Assembly (NCBI GenBank): GCA_019239425.1
Contig: JAFAZX010000062.1
Coordinates: forward strand, 62,001-126,000
DNA length: 64,000 nucleotides
From: Acidobacteriota bacterium
GTDB lineage: Bacteria > Acidobacteriota > Blastocatellia > Pyrinomonadales > Pyrinomonadaceae
Direction: 5' to 3'
The notes below the pieces were generated by a model that had not been told where the DNA came from, ran no database searches, and saw only the letters and a program-made list of their open reading frames with translations. The stretch's first letter is position 1; each line of letters begins with the position of its first letter. Shown one piece after another: positions 26,545 through 38,905 of the stretch. A program made the translations under genes and the position numbers.

Positions 26545-26735
26545 TTCGGCGCACGGAGGCGTGTGCAACTGGCGGGCGGGGTGAGACGTCTAAAAGCGGG
26601 AGTCGCGTTCAGAGTCAAAAACTCCCGCGGGGAACCCGCAACCCGCGCCGTTCCGCAATCCTTTAAGGCCAGTCAAAACCTTTTCCACGAGTCCGCCAGC
26701 CGCTCGTGTGTCTTAGGGCAGGGGAACCTTTCATC

Positions 26736-27170
26736 ATGAAGAAGTCGAAGAGAGTCTCTCAGGGGCGGCCCGCCGTGAGGCGCGGGCGCGCCTTCCGCGC
26801 CGGTCTGTTCGCGTGCGCCCTGCTCGTCGCGGGGATCGCGACGGCCGCCGCCACCTACGCTTCGCGCGGCGCGCAGCCCCGCCCGGCGGCGACCGCGGCG
26901 CAGGACGAGGCGCAGCGCCTCGCAGACCAGCTCGAAGGCAACAAGGCGACCGAAGGTCTCGTGCAGCAGAAGCACGGCGACGGCACGGTCGAAGTCGACC
27001 TGCAGGGCCGCTTTCAGAACGTGACGATGGCGAAGAGGAACGACGACGGGACGGTCTCGGCGGCGTGCGTGGACACGCCCGAGGCGGCCGGCGACTTCCT
27101 CCGCGGGCGGGCGCAGACCGAGACGGTCGTGGGCGCGGGCGTTAAAGGAAAGGCGGCGTCGAGGCAGTGA
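26736..27170 (+). CDS. Small exported protein of unknown function
   Basis: A 144-residue protein from the ATG at 26736, preceded by CAGGGGAAC. It has a basic start and a single hydrophobic segment (FACALLVAGIATAAATYAS), either a signal peptide or an anchor. The remainder is hydrophilic, with a short conserved-looking block EVDLQGRFQNVTMAKRNDDG. I do not recognise a family. It is the first gene of a two-gene unit: its stop codon shares a base with the ATG of the PA-domain protease, so it may act with that protease as a chaperone, inhibitor or propeptide in trans. That role is inference from position only. Confidence 0.7.
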   Translation: MKKSKRVSQGRPAVRRGRAFRAGLFACALLVAGIATAAATYASRGAQPRPAATAAQDEAQRLADQLEGNKATEGLVQQKHGDGTVEVDLQGRFQNVTMAKRNDDGTVSAACVDTPEAAGDFLRGRAQTETVVGAGVKGKAASRQ

Positions 27171-29365
27171 TGAAGCGAAATTTTATCTCGAAGCTCATAA
27201 TCTTCGCCTTTGCCTTCGCCGTGGCGGTCGCGGCCGCACGTGACGCGCGCGCCGCGGCGACCATCGTCATCCAGAACAACGACGCGGCCGGCGTGGGCTT
27301 CAACGACCCGACGCCCGCGGCCCCCGTGGGCGGCAACAACGGCACCACGGTCGGCGAGCAACGCCGCAACGCCTTCCAGTTCGCCGCCAACCTCTGGGGC
27401 GCGACCATCAGGAGCGACGTGCCCATCACCATCGCCGCGAGCTGGGCCTCGCTCCCCTGCACCTCGACGACCGCCACGCTCGGCTCGGCCGGCTCGCAGG
27501 GCATCTTCCGAGACTTCACGGGCGCGCCCGTCGCCGGCACTTGGTACTCGGCGGCGCTCGCCAACGCCCTGGCCGGCCGAGACCTTAATCCCAGCCAGCC
27601 CGAGATCACCGCGCAGTTCAACTCGAACCTCGGCAACCCGGGCTGCCTCGACGGTACGCACTTCTACCTCGGGCTCGACAACAGGCACGGCTCCGACACC
27701 GACCTCGTCACCGTGCTGCTGCACGAGTTCGCGCACGGCCTCGGCTTCCAGAGCTTCACCAACGGGAGCACGGGCGCGCAGAGCAGCGGCTTCCCCTCGA
27801 TCTACGACCGCTTCCTCTTCGACAACACTACGGGCAAGCTCTGGCCGCAGATGACGAACGGCGAGCGCGCGGCCTCGGCCGTCAACGACGGCCACCTCGT
27901 CTGGAACGGCGCGGCCGTGACGGGCGACGGGCGCGGCGTGCTCGGCTCGGCGCGCGTGCGCGTCAACTCGCCCGCGGGGATCGCGGGCAGCTACGTCGCC
28001 AACACGGCCGACTTCGGCCCTCCGCTCTCGGCCGGGGGCACGACCGCCGCGGTCGTCCAGGCGCTCGACCCTTCGGACGCGAACGGGGCCGCGACGACCG
28101 ACGGCTGCACGGCGCTGACGAACCCTTCGGCCGTCTCGGGTAAGATCGCCATCATCGACCGCGGCACGTGCACCTTCGTCACGAAGGTCAAGAACGCGCA
28201 GAACGCGGGCGCCGTCGGCGTCATCATCGCCAACAGCTCGTCCGGCGTCTTCGGCGGCCTCGGCGGGAGCGACGCGACGATCAACATCCCTGCGGTGATG
28301 GTCACCTTCGACAACGGCAACACGATCAAGGGGCAGCTCGGCGCGGGCGTGAACGCCACGCTGCTCTTCGACAACTCGGTGCCCTCGGGCGTGGACGCGC
28401 AGGGGCGCCCGCAGTTGTACGCGCCCGCGACCTTCTCCTCCGGCTCCTCGGTCTCGCACTTCGACACGGTGCTCTTCCCGAACCAGTTGATGGAGCCGAA
28501 CATCAGCGGCGACCTCATCCACAGCGTCGCCGTCCCGGCCGACCTGACCGGCTCTGAGCTGCGCGACGTGGGCTGGGCCTTCAACCCCGTCGGCGACGCG
28601 AACTTCTTCGTGCGCCAGCACTACCTCGACTTCCTCAACCGCGAGCCCGACTCTGCGGGCCTCGGCTTCTGGCGCGACGACGTGCTCGGCTGCGGGACGG
28701 ACAAGGCCTGCGTGGACGTGAAGCGCGTCAACGTCTCGGCCGCGTTCTTCCTCTCCATCGAGTTCCAGCAGACGGGGAACCTCGTCTACAAGATGTACAA
28801 GGCGGGCTTCGGCAACCTCGCGGGCAAGCCCGTGGCGGTGCAGCGCGCCGCGTTCCTCGCCGACACGCGCCAGATACAGAGTTCGCCCGCGCAGCTCATC
28901 GTCGGGCAGGGGAACTGGCAGGCGCAGCTCGAAGCGAACAAGCAGGCGTTCGCGCTCGCCTTCGTCCAGCGCCCGGCCTTCCAGGCGGCGCACGCCGGGC
29001 AGGGGGCCGCCTCCTACGTCGACTCGCTCTTCGCCAACACGGGCGTGACGTTCTCCGCCGCCGAGCGGCAGGCGGCCATCAACGCCTTCGGGGCGGGCGG
29101 CGCGGCGGGGCAGGCCGCGGCGCTGCGCTCCGTGGCCGAGAGCAACTCCGTCTCGACGAAGACCTCTAACGAGGCTTTCGTCCTCATGCAGTACTTCGGC
29201 TACCTGCAGCGCGACCCCGACTCCGGCCCGGACGCGGACTTCACGGGCTACAACTTCTGGCTCTCGAAGCTCAACCAGTTCAACGGCGACTACATCGCCG
29301 CCGAGATGGTCAAGGCCTTCATCACCTCGACCGAGTACAGCGACCGCTTCGGCAGCCGCCTCTAA
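27170..29365 (+). CDS. Secreted metalloprotease with PA insert and DUF4214 tail
   Basis: A 731-residue exported protein with a signal peptide (LIIFAFAFAVAVAAARDARA). The zinc site HEFAHGLGF starts at residue 185. A protease-associated (PA) domain (about 310-410; GKIAIIDRGTCTFVTKVKNA) is inserted in the catalytic region, which resumes with NISGDLIHSVAVPADLTGSE. DUF4214 occupies about 475-731 (QHYLDFLNREPDSAGLGFW; VSAAFFLSIEFQQTGNLVYK). AAAGGAAAGG lies upstream, within the preceding small gene, whose stop overlaps this start. Architecture of the catalytic part differs from the two neighbouring proteases, but the DUF4214 tails are close. Confidence 0.9.
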   Translation: MKRNFISKLIIFAFAFAVAVAAARDARAAATIVIQNNDAAGVGFNDPTPAAPVGGNNGTTVGEQRRNAFQFAANLWGATIRSDVPITIAASWASLPCTSTTATLGSAGSQGIFRDFTGAPVAGTWYSAALANALAGRDLNPSQPEITAQFNSNLGNPGCLDGTHFYLGLDNRHGSDTDLVTVLLHEFAHGLGFQSFTNGSTGAQSSGFPSIYDRFLFDNTTGKLWPQMTNGERAASAVNDGHLVWNGAAVTGDGRGVLGSARVRVNSPAGIAGSYVANTADFGPPLSAGGTTAAVVQALDPSDANGAATTDGCTALTNPSAVSGKIAIIDRGTCTFVTKVKNAQNAGAVGVIIANSSSGVFGGLGGSDATINIPAVMVTFDNGNTIKGQLGAGVNATLLFDNSVPSGVDAQGRPQLYAPATFSSGSSVSHFDTVLFPNQLMEPNISGDLIHSVAVPADLTGSELRDVGWAFNPVGDANFFVRQHYLDFLNREPDSAGLGFWRDDVLGCGTDKACVDVKRVNVSAAFFLSIEFQQTGNLVYKMYKAGFGNLAGKPVAVQRAAFLADTRQIQSSPAQLIVGQGNWQAQLEANKQAFALAFVQRPAFQAAHAGQGAASYVDSLFANTGVTFSAAERQAAINAFGAGGAAGQAAALRSVAESNSVSTKTSNEAFVLMQYFGYLQRDPDSGPDADFTGYNFWLSKLNQFNGDYIAAEMVKAFITSTEYSDRFGSRL

Positions 29366-29381
29366 AGCGCCGCCGAGACGC

Positions 29382-29456
29382 TTCACCACAGAGACACGGA
29401 GGCACAGCTTTGGGCCAATAACTCAACAGGCTGTGCCTCCGTGTCTCTGTGGTGAA
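29382..29456. repeat. Palindromic element, family A
   Basis: The left arm TTCACCACAGAGACACGGAG and the right arm CTCCGTGTCTCTGTGGTGAA are perfect complements across their outer 20 bases. The compensated difference from the copy at 2204-2278 (CGGAG with CTCCG) argues for selection or replication of the paired form. Confidence 0.92.
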
Positions 29457-29511
29457 ATCTGTTCGGGAAAGCAACTGGGGGCGGGCGTTTGGCGTCTAAT
29501 TGCGGGCAATT

Positions 29512-29543
29512 TTGAGCGCGAAAGAGTGGCTTGAGTCTATAAT
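29512..29543 (+). promoter_or_regulatory. Predicted promoter for the third protease gene
   Basis: A perfect TATAAT at 29538-29543 stands out in GC-rich DNA. The best upstream hexamer, TTGAGC at 29512-29517, is 20 bases away, longer than ideal. The leader to the GTG is about 120 bases. Confidence 0.4.
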
Positions 29544-29667
29544 TGCTCGGGGAGCGCCGTCCGTCTGCGCGCCCCGCGACCCTTAATTCCTTTTGCAGAA
29601 CGTGACCCGGCACCCGACGGTTACGCGTCCTCCCCCGGACGCGCCTCTCTGACTGTGGAGTTATAAA

Positions 29668-32785
<3,118 letters not shown>

Positions 32786-32793
32786 CTCTCCGG

Positions 32794-32823
32794 TTGCGCC
32801 GGTGCGCGGCTTCCGCGTAAAAT
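32794..32823 (+). promoter_or_regulatory. Predicted promoter for the beta-propeller gene
   Basis: TTGCGC (32794-32799) and TAAAAT (32818-32823) are 18 bases apart. The -10 box overlaps the in-frame ATG at 32822, which argues that translation starts downstream, at the GTG at 32978. Confidence 0.45.
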
Positions 32824-32977
32824 GCGTTTTCTTTACTCCAGCGGCGCGCCACACTCGAAGGGGTTCGGCCCGCCGGGGCCGCACGGCCGGCGTCGCCCGC
32901 TAGAGTCCGCGCCCAGACCGTCTCCCTTGGGTTTTATAAGTCAGCGATTTCATATGCTCCTGTCCGGAGGTTCTTTC

Positions 32978-35641
32978 GTGAAGCACGCTTTCCGTCTGTC
33001 GCGCGCACGCGCGGCGCTCTTCGCGCTGGTCGCCGCCGCCGCCCTCCTGCCCGCGGCCGCGCGGGCGCAGACGCTCACGGCCACGCCCGACACCGCCATC
33101 TTCCAGGTCACGACCACGTCCATCCCCGGCACCCCGACGCCGACGCCGAGTCCGACGCCGACCCCCGGCGCGACCCCGACGCCGACGCCCGCGCCGCTCC
33201 CGCGCGACTCCTTCGCCGGCGACATCAGCGCCAACGGGCGCTTCGTCGTCATCGAGTCGAACGGAGACATCGCCACCAACCGGACGAACGACGTCCTGGA
33301 CTCGAGCGGGAACGTCGTCGTCAAGGGGCGCAACAACGCGGACGGCAACCAGGAGATTTTCCTCTTCGACTACGCGCAGCGCCGCGTCTACCAGATCACC
33401 GACACGAAGAGTGCGCTCAAGGACACGGCCAAGTCGCCCGTCGACCCGACGAACATCGACGTGCAGATCGTCAACCTCCAGCCCGTCATCAGCCGCGACG
33501 GCAAGTTCATCGTCTTCATCTCGAACGCGTACATCGAAGGCACCTCGGCCTCGCCGCTGAGCTTCGACGGGCAGGCCAACGTCGCCGCGCTCAAGCAGGT
33601 GGTCGCCCCCGCGACCACCCCGAACAACAGCAACACCGAGATCTTCATCTACGCGCTGCCCGCGTTCCCCGCGGTCTCAGACCTCTCGGCGGGGACGGAG
33701 ATGCCCGAGGTCGACCTCTCGAAGGGCACGATGACGCGCGTCACGACGACGCCGGCCACGGCCGCGCCGCGGGCCGCCGTCGGCACTAACGTCGCGGCCT
33801 TCTTCGCGCGCGACAACGACAACCCTGCCGTCAGCGACGACGGCTCGCTCATCGCCTTCGTCTCGAAGGCGAGGTCGGGCAACATCGGGACGGGGAACGC
33901 CGACGGCAACAAGGAGATTTTCGTCGCCAAGCTCGACATCAGCGCCGCCCCCGTGACCGTGACCGGCATCACGCAGGTGACGGCGACGACCGACGTCATC
34001 CCGTCGGGGAGCATCATCCCGACGCGCTTCGTCTTCAACGAGGCGCCCACGCTCTCCGCCTGCAACGTCGTGCTCCCGTGCCGCGTCGCCTACATCTCGA
34101 ACGCCGACGTGGGCACGACCGAGACGTCCGCCAACCAGGGCAACGGCGAAATCTTCTTCGCCACGCTCAACCCGGCTACGGGCGCCGTCCAGAGTACGCG
34201 GCAGGTGACCGCGACGCCGCCCGAGACGCGCATCGGCTTCGAGGGCGCCCCCGTCAACCTCTTGAGCCCCGGCCGCCGCATCACTCGCGACGGCAGCCGC
34301 ATCGTCTTCGAGACCGCGGCCGTCTTCAACGCCGACGGCACCGCGAGCAGCACGCTCGCCGACAACTTCGGCATCTACATCGCCAACGTCTCGGGCGCCT
34401 CGAACACCTTCGAGCTGGTGGGGTCGCGCCCGCCCTCCGGCCAGATCGATTTGCCCGTCCGCTGGCCGACCTTCACGGGAGACAGCACGCGCGTCGTCTG
34501 GGCTTCGAACCTGAACTACAACGCCGACGGCACGGTCTCGACGACGACGGGCACGGGGCTCAACCAGTCGAGACTCCCGCAGCTCTTCTCCGCGCCGGTC
34601 ACGGCGCTGACGACCGTCTCGCGGGTCACCAACCTCGCGAGCATCAACTCCGTCGCCAGCCTCAACTCCTTCGACGCGATCCAGCCCTTCCCGGCCGACG
34701 ACATCCGCCGGATGGCGTTCTCGCTGCGCAGCGAGCAGGGCGGCGGCAACCTCGACGCTTCGAGCGAGGTCTTCTACCAGTTCATCCCGCTCGCGACGAG
34801 CGAGACGCCGTCGCCGAGTCCGACGCCCGCGACCAGCCCCGCGCCCGTCTCGTTCTTCACGGGCGCGAGCGACCGCGCGGTGGTCGCGCCGACCCCGACG
34901 CCGACGCCGCCCGACGTGACGGGCCTCGCGCCGGGCATGCTCGGCAGCGCGCGCTCGACGCTCGCGCTGGCGCCGACGACCGTTCAGGTGAGCACCACCG
35001 CCGCGCACGAGTTCCTGCGGCGCCCGCCGCTCCCCGTCGAGCTTTCGGGCGTGACGGTGACGGTCTCGGGCGCGGCCGCGGGCCTCTACTTCGTCTCGCC
35101 GGGGCGCATCAACTTCGTGGTGCCGCCCGGCCTCGGCGGCTCGACGACGGCCCAGCCGGTCGTCATCTTCAACAACGGCGCGCTCATCCGCACCTCGCTG
35201 GTGCTGAACTTCTCGCAGCCCGACATCTTCACCACGTCGAACGGGCCGGGCGGGCGCGCGGCAGCGGTCAACGCCACGAACCCGTGCGTGATGGGGACGG
35301 GCGAGCCGTTCAGCATCATGACTGCGAACGTTTGCAGCGCGACGCCCGCGACGCTGCCGACGAAGATCGCGTTCATGGTGACGGGCGTCCGCGGCGTCTC
35401 CTCGCCGAGCCAGATCACGGTGCGCATCGGCACGACCGACATCGCGGGCACGGCCGACGCGTCGACGAGTCCCATCGCCGTCGGGCCGACGAACACGCCC
35501 GGCTTCGACCAGATCACGGTGACGCTGCCGGCCTCGCTGGCGGGCGCGGGCGACGTGCCCGTCATCGTCACCGTCACGAACAGCGCCGGCACGTTCACCA
35601 GCCGCCCGGCCGAAACCGCGCCGAGAATTACAATTCAGTAG
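32978..35641 (+). CDS. Secreted TolB/PD40-type propeller protein with TIGR03437-like C-terminus
   Basis: An 887-residue protein from the GTG at 32978, seven bases after GGAGG and directly before a signal peptide (RAALFALVAAAALLPAAARA). The frame is open upstream, but a promoter lies there. A Thr/Pro linker (PTPTPSPTPTPGATPTPTPA) precedes repeated PD40-type blades (SRDGKFIVFISN, SDDGSLIAFVSK, TRDGSRIVFETA). A second Pro/Thr linker leads to a C-terminal domain like the acidobacterial TIGR03437 family (SGAAAGLYFVSPGRINFVVP; PCVMGTGEPFSI). Probably an extracellular or periplasmic binding protein. It ends CAG TAG inside a family B element. Confidence 0.85.
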   Translation: MKHAFRLSRARAALFALVAAAALLPAAARAQTLTATPDTAIFQVTTTSIPGTPTPTPSPTPTPGATPTPTPAPLPRDSFAGDISANGRFVVIESNGDIATNRTNDVLDSSGNVVVKGRNNADGNQEIFLFDYAQRRVYQITDTKSALKDTAKSPVDPTNIDVQIVNLQPVISRDGKFIVFISNAYIEGTSASPLSFDGQANVAALKQVVAPATTPNNSNTEIFIYALPAFPAVSDLSAGTEMPEVDLSKGTMTRVTTTPATAAPRAAVGTNVAAFFARDNDNPAVSDDGSLIAFVSKARSGNIGTGNADGNKEIFVAKLDISAAPVTVTGITQVTATTDVIPSGSIIPTRFVFNEAPTLSACNVVLPCRVAYISNADVGTTETSANQGNGEIFFATLNPATGAVQSTRQVTATPPETRIGFEGAPVNLLSPGRRITRDGSRIVFETAAVFNADGTASSTLADNFGIYIANVSGASNTFELVGSRPPSGQIDLPVRWPTFTGDSTRVVWASNLNYNADGTVSTTTGTGLNQSRLPQLFSAPVTALTTVSRVTNLASINSVASLNSFDAIQPFPADDIRRMAFSLRSEQGGGNLDASSEVFYQFIPLATSETPSPSPTPATSPAPVSFFTGASDRAVVAPTPTPTPPDVTGLAPGMLGSARSTLALAPTTVQVSTTAAHEFLRRPPLPVELSGVTVTVSGAAAGLYFVSPGRINFVVPPGLGGSTTAQPVVIFNNGALIRTSLVLNFSQPDIFTTSNGPGGRAAAVNATNPCVMGTGEPFSIMTANVCSATPATLPTKIAFMVTGVRGVSSPSQITVRIGTTDIAGTADASTSPIAVGPTNTPGFDQITVTLPASLAGAGDVPVIVTVTNSAGTFTSRPAETAPRITIQ

Positions 35642-35764
35642 GCAGTAGGCAGATGGCAGTAGGCAGTTAAGAACCGGAGGCCGCGAGGTGACAACCTTCG
35701 CGGCCTCCGACATTTTGAATAACTTGCCTACTGCCCACTGCCCACTGCCCACTACCCACTGCCC
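35636..35764. repeat. Palindromic element, family B, with inner hairpin
   Basis: The left arm starts CAGTAGGCAGTAGGCAGATG and supplies the upstream stop codon. The right arm is a degenerate run of CTGCCCACTGCCCACTACCC ending one base before the next ATG. The loop holds a second hairpin (CGGAGGCCGCGA with TCGCGGCCTCCG) followed by ACATTTTG, which could act as a weak terminator. Confidence 0.88.
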
Positions 35765-35765
35765 T

Positions 35766-36905
35766 ATGCTCATCGGTCTCGACGCCATCCCGTTGACGGA
35801 GCCGCGTGCGGGCGTGGGCCATTACACGCACGAGCTGGCGCGGGCTTTGGCCGAGGCCGCGCCGGGCGACGAGTTCGAGCTGGCCTACCCGTCCTCATAT
35901 CCCGCAATCAACTTAAGAGAGGTGGAGACGCTGCCTCCGAATTTGAAGGAGGCGCGGGTGCGCGTCGGGCCGGTCGGGCGGCGCTGGTGGTCTGCGGGGC
36001 TGCCGCGTTACGCGGCGCGGCGCGGCTACGGGCTCTTCCACGGGACGAACTACGAGGTGCCCCTGTGGGGCGGGACGACGCGCGTGTTGACCGTGCACGA
36101 CCTCTCGCTCTTCACACACCCCGAGACGCACGAGCCGCGTCGCGTGTGGCGCGCGCGGCGGCGCATGCCCCTGATGACCCGCGCGGCCTCGGCCGTCATC
36201 ACGCCGACCGAGGCCGTCCGGCGCGAACTCTGCGAGTGGCTGCGCGTGCCGCCCGCGAAGGTCTTCGCCGTGCGCGAGGCGGCGCGCGAATGCTTCAAGC
36301 CTTTAGGGCGGCGCGACGCCGAGGGCGTGCTGCGCGGTCTGGGTGTCAGCGGAGAGTTCCTGCTCGCGGTCGGCACCATCGAGCCGCGCAAGAACCTCTC
36401 GGCTCTCGTCCGTGCGTTCGAGGAGGTCTTGCGCGAGCGCCCTTCGTCGGGACTGCGCCTGGTCATCGCGGGCGGGCGCGGGTGGCTGACGGGGCCTCTG
36501 TTCGATGCGCTGGAGAGGTCGCCTTTCCGGGAGCGCTTCGTGCTGGCCGGCTACGTCACGGACGAGCAGTTGCGCGCGCTCTACTCGGCGTGCGCCCTCT
36601 TCGTCTACCCTTCGCTCTACGAGGGCTTCGGCCTGCCGCCGCTCGAAGCGATGAGCTGCGGCGCGGCCGTGGTCGCGGGCCGCGCCCCCGCGGTCGAGGA
36701 GGTCACGGCCGGCGCCGCGCGCCTCTTCGACCCGCAAGACCACGCGCAGCTCACGCGCGCCCTCCTCGAACTCCTCGACGACGAAGCCGCCCGCCGCGCC
36801 CTCTCCGAGGCGGGACTGCGCCGCGCCGCAGACTTCTCCTGGCAACGCACCGCCCGCGCGACCCTCGACGTGTACGAGGAAGCGTTGAAGAGGAGTAAGA
36901 AGTAG
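35766..36905 (+). CDS. Glycosyltransferase family 4
   Basis: A 379-residue GT-B retaining glycosyltransferase. The N-terminal Gly-rich acceptor loop is in EPRAGVGHYTHELARAL. The donor-binding half has GTIEPRKNLSALVRAFEEV and the family motif YEGFGLPPLEAMSCGAAVV with the E-x7-E pair. It probably transfers a nucleotide-activated sugar to a growing glycan at the cytoplasmic face. The ATG lies one base after repeat DNA and there is no Shine-Dalgarno sequence. It opens the glycan locus. The AAG TAG at its end falls in a palindrome shared with the convergent next gene. Confidence 0.93.
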   Translation: MLIGLDAIPLTEPRAGVGHYTHELARALAEAAPGDEFELAYPSSYPAINLREVETLPPNLKEARVRVGPVGRRWWSAGLPRYAARRGYGLFHGTNYEVPLWGGTTRVLTVHDLSLFTHPETHEPRRVWRARRRMPLMTRAASAVITPTEAVRRELCEWLRVPPAKVFAVREAARECFKPLGRRDAEGVLRGLGVSGEFLLAVGTIEPRKNLSALVRAFEEVLRERPSSGLRLVIAGGRGWLTGPLFDALERSPFRERFVLAGYVTDEQLRALYSACALFVYPSLYEGFGLPPLEAMSCGAAVVAGRAPAVEEVTAGAARLFDPQDHAQLTRALLELLDDEAARRALSEAGLRRAADFSWQRTARATLDVYEEALKRSKK

Positions 36906-36980
36906 GCGGTAGGCAGAGGGCAGTAGGCAGTTGAAGAGGTCTTGCCTTAACTGCCTACTGCCCTCTGCCTACCGCCTACT
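36901..36980. repeat. Palindromic element, family B, shared by two convergent stop codons
   Basis: Perfect arms of about 30 bases (AGTAGGCGGTAGGCAGAGGG on the left, its complement on the right). The left arm contains the TAG of the plus-strand GT4 gene, and the right arm contains the TAG of the minus-strand GT-C gene at 36976-36978. The element is the whole intergenic region. Confidence 0.95.
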
Positions 36981-38898
36981 CGACCCTCACCGTCACGCGC
37001 AGCGTCCTGGAGCCTTTCAGCGCGAACCAGGAGACGCCTTCCTGGAGCATGTCTATTTCCAGGATGTAGTCGCCGGGGTGGCGGGGGGCGTTGACGGCGA
37101 AGTCGATTTCGGCCTCGTCGCCGGGGCGCAGGTCGCGCGGGAGCGCGCCGCGGCCGTCGTCGTTGACGACGACGTCGCCGGAGGCGTCGAGCCAGTGGTT
37201 GGCCGCGCTCAACTGGTGCGGCGAGAGGCCGCGCTCGCGCGCGAGCCAGACGGCGCCGCCCGCGTTCCTGACCGCGACGCGGACTTGCACGCGCGACTTC
37301 GGAGCGACGCGTGCCGGGACTTCGATTGCGCGCAGCTCGGCGCGGAGGTCTGCGTCGGCGAGCGGCCCCGTCTCGCGCGGCCGGCCCTCGGTCGCGCAGA
37401 CCGCGTACGGCTCGCTCTCGGCAAGCACGCGGCAGCGCGGCCTGATGTCTTCGGTCGTGATGACGACGGCGCCGGCCGGCGCGGGTTCGTCCTGGCGCAG
37501 CCGCACGAACGTCTCGGGCGGGAGGCCCTGCGCCGCGCCGTGCCAGAGCGCCTGGACGTAGCCGGGCACGGAGGTCGAATCGGCCAGGTGTATCTCGCGC
37601 GGCGAGGCCGCGAGCGCCGCCGGCAGAATCTTCGACGCGTAGTCCGCGTCGAAGACGTGCCGGCGCCAGGGCGAGTCGGCGTAGCGCTCGAACTGGAAGC
37701 GGAAGACCAAGCCCTGCGCGAGCGTGAGCGCGATGAAGAGGAAGAAGAGGGCCGCTCTCTCCTTATCAATCAGGTACGCGAGCGCGGGCGCGGCGAGCGC
37801 GATGACGAAGACCGGCAGCGCCGCGAGGCGGAGCAGGTGGAAGTAGTCGTTCGTGAGCGACGCGGGCACGACCGACGCGACGAGGCCGTAGAAGAAGAGC
37901 CGCCACCACGCGTCGCGCCGCGCGGACTTCAGCGCGAGCCACGCGCCGCAGAGTGCGAGCAGGAAAGTCGCGAAGAGCACCGGCGCCGCGCCGGGCACGC
38001 TCGCGATCTGGTACGTGTTCACGTCGCCCGTGACGAGCAGCCGCCAGGGGTTGAGGTTGCCGGCGAAGTGCTTGACGAACTCCCAAACGTCCTCCGCGTA
38101 TCGGCTGTCGGGCGTGACGTAGGTCAGATAGTTGAAGCGCTTGGTCAGCGCCTCGGGGTTGCGCCGGTGGTAGACGTAGAGCGGCGCGAGCGCGAGTCCG
38201 TACAGCGCCCACGTCGTCAACAAAGGCACGACGCGCCGCCGGTTCGTTAAGAGCAACGCGAGCCCGAGCGCCAGCAGCGGCCCCGTCAGGCGTCCCGTCG
38301 AGTAAGTGTACGTGACGAGCGCGAGCGCCGCGGCGACGAGCGCGGAGTCCGCGACGCCCCACGCCTCTTTACTCGCCGCGCGCCGCGTCGCCAGCAGGAA
38401 GAGCGCGACCGCTAGCGGGAAGGCGGCGACCTCGACCACCACGCGGCTCAACTCGAACAGCCACGGCGTCAGGAGCGCGGTCAGAAAAGTGAAAAGCCCT
38501 GCCGCGTTACTCTTCGTCAGTCGGACGCCCAACAACCCCAACACGAGCGCCGCCAGCACGCCGAGCATGGCGCTTAAATAACGCGCCGCGGCGACGCTCG
38601 GCCCCGTCACGCGGAAGACGGCGGCCAGCAGGTAGACGTACGTCGGGTTCTTGTAATCGCCGAACGCCTTGAAGTAGAGCGGCCACGCCTCGCCGTGCTC
38701 GTCCTTCCCCGACTCGGCAATCGTGTGCGCGTTGTAGGCGACGGAGGACTCGTCGATGAAGAAGCCGGGCGGGTTCGTCGGCGCGCCCCACGCGTAGAAG
38801 GCGAGGCCGGCGGCGGCGAGCAGGAGCCAGAGCCCGGCGGCGGCGAGCATGACCCAGAGCGGGACTTTCGATTTGAGATTTGAGATTTGAGATTTCAA
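36976..38898 (-). CDS. GT-C-type membrane glycosyltransferase with C-terminal Ig-like domain
   Basis: A 640-residue protein (TTG at 38898; an ATG 16 codons later is the main alternative). About twelve hydrophobic helices follow. The first loop has the acidic pair FFIDESSVAYNAHTI, as in GT39/ArnT-like GT-C enzymes that use polyprenyl-phosphate sugars on the outer face. Residues about 510-640 form a beta domain (ending HPGDYILEIDMLQEGVSWF...GSRTLRVTVRVE) shared with four other proteins of the locus. The first residues derive from a GAGATTT tandem repeat. It overlaps no other coding sequence, starting seven bases after the upstream GT-C gene. Confidence 0.82.
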   Translation of the reverse strand: MKSQISNLKSKVPLWVMLAAAGLWLLLAAAGLAFYAWGAPTNPPGFFIDESSVAYNAHTIAESGKDEHGEAWPLYFKAFGDYKNPTYVYLLAAVFRVTGPSVAAARYLSAMLGVLAALVLGLLGVRLTKSNAAGLFTFLTALLTPWLFELSRVVVEVAAFPLAVALFLLATRRAASKEAWGVADSALVAAALALVTYTYSTGRLTGPLLALGLALLLTNRRRVVPLLTTWALYGLALAPLYVYHRRNPEALTKRFNYLTYVTPDSRYAEDVWEFVKHFAGNLNPWRLLVTGDVNTYQIASVPGAAPVLFATFLLALCGAWLALKSARRDAWWRLFFYGLVASVVPASLTNDYFHLLRLAALPVFVIALAAPALAYLIDKERAALFFLFIALTLAQGLVFRFQFERYADSPWRRHVFDADYASKILPAALAASPREIHLADSTSVPGYVQALWHGAAQGLPPETFVRLRQDEPAPAGAVVITTEDIRPRCRVLAESEPYAVCATEGRPRETGPLADADLRAELRAIEVPARVAPKSRVQVRVAVRNAGGAVWLARERGLSPHQLSAANHWLDASGDVVVNDDGRGALPRDLRPGDEAEIDFAVNAPRHPGDYILEIDMLQEGVSWFALKGSRTLRVTVRVE

Positions 38899-38900
38899 AT
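38870..38900. repeat. Short tandem repeat of GAGATTT at a gene start
   Basis: Three to four direct units of GATTTGA end in TTTCAAAT. They encode the first ten residues (KSQISNLKSK) of the GT-C protein on the minus strand if the TTG start is used. Confidence 0.7.
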
Positions 38901-38905
38901 CCCCG

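Noticed and set aside
23335..26568. A 1077-codon open frame on the minus strand across the first protease
   Set aside because: Same type of shadow. The plus strand has a signal peptide, HEIGHNFGASH and DUF4214; the minus frame has no recognisable feature.
32822..32977. ATG at 32822 as the start of the beta-propeller gene
   Set aside because: It overlaps a promoter-like -10 box and would add 52 non-signal residues; the GTG at 32978 has GGAGG and directly precedes a signal peptide.
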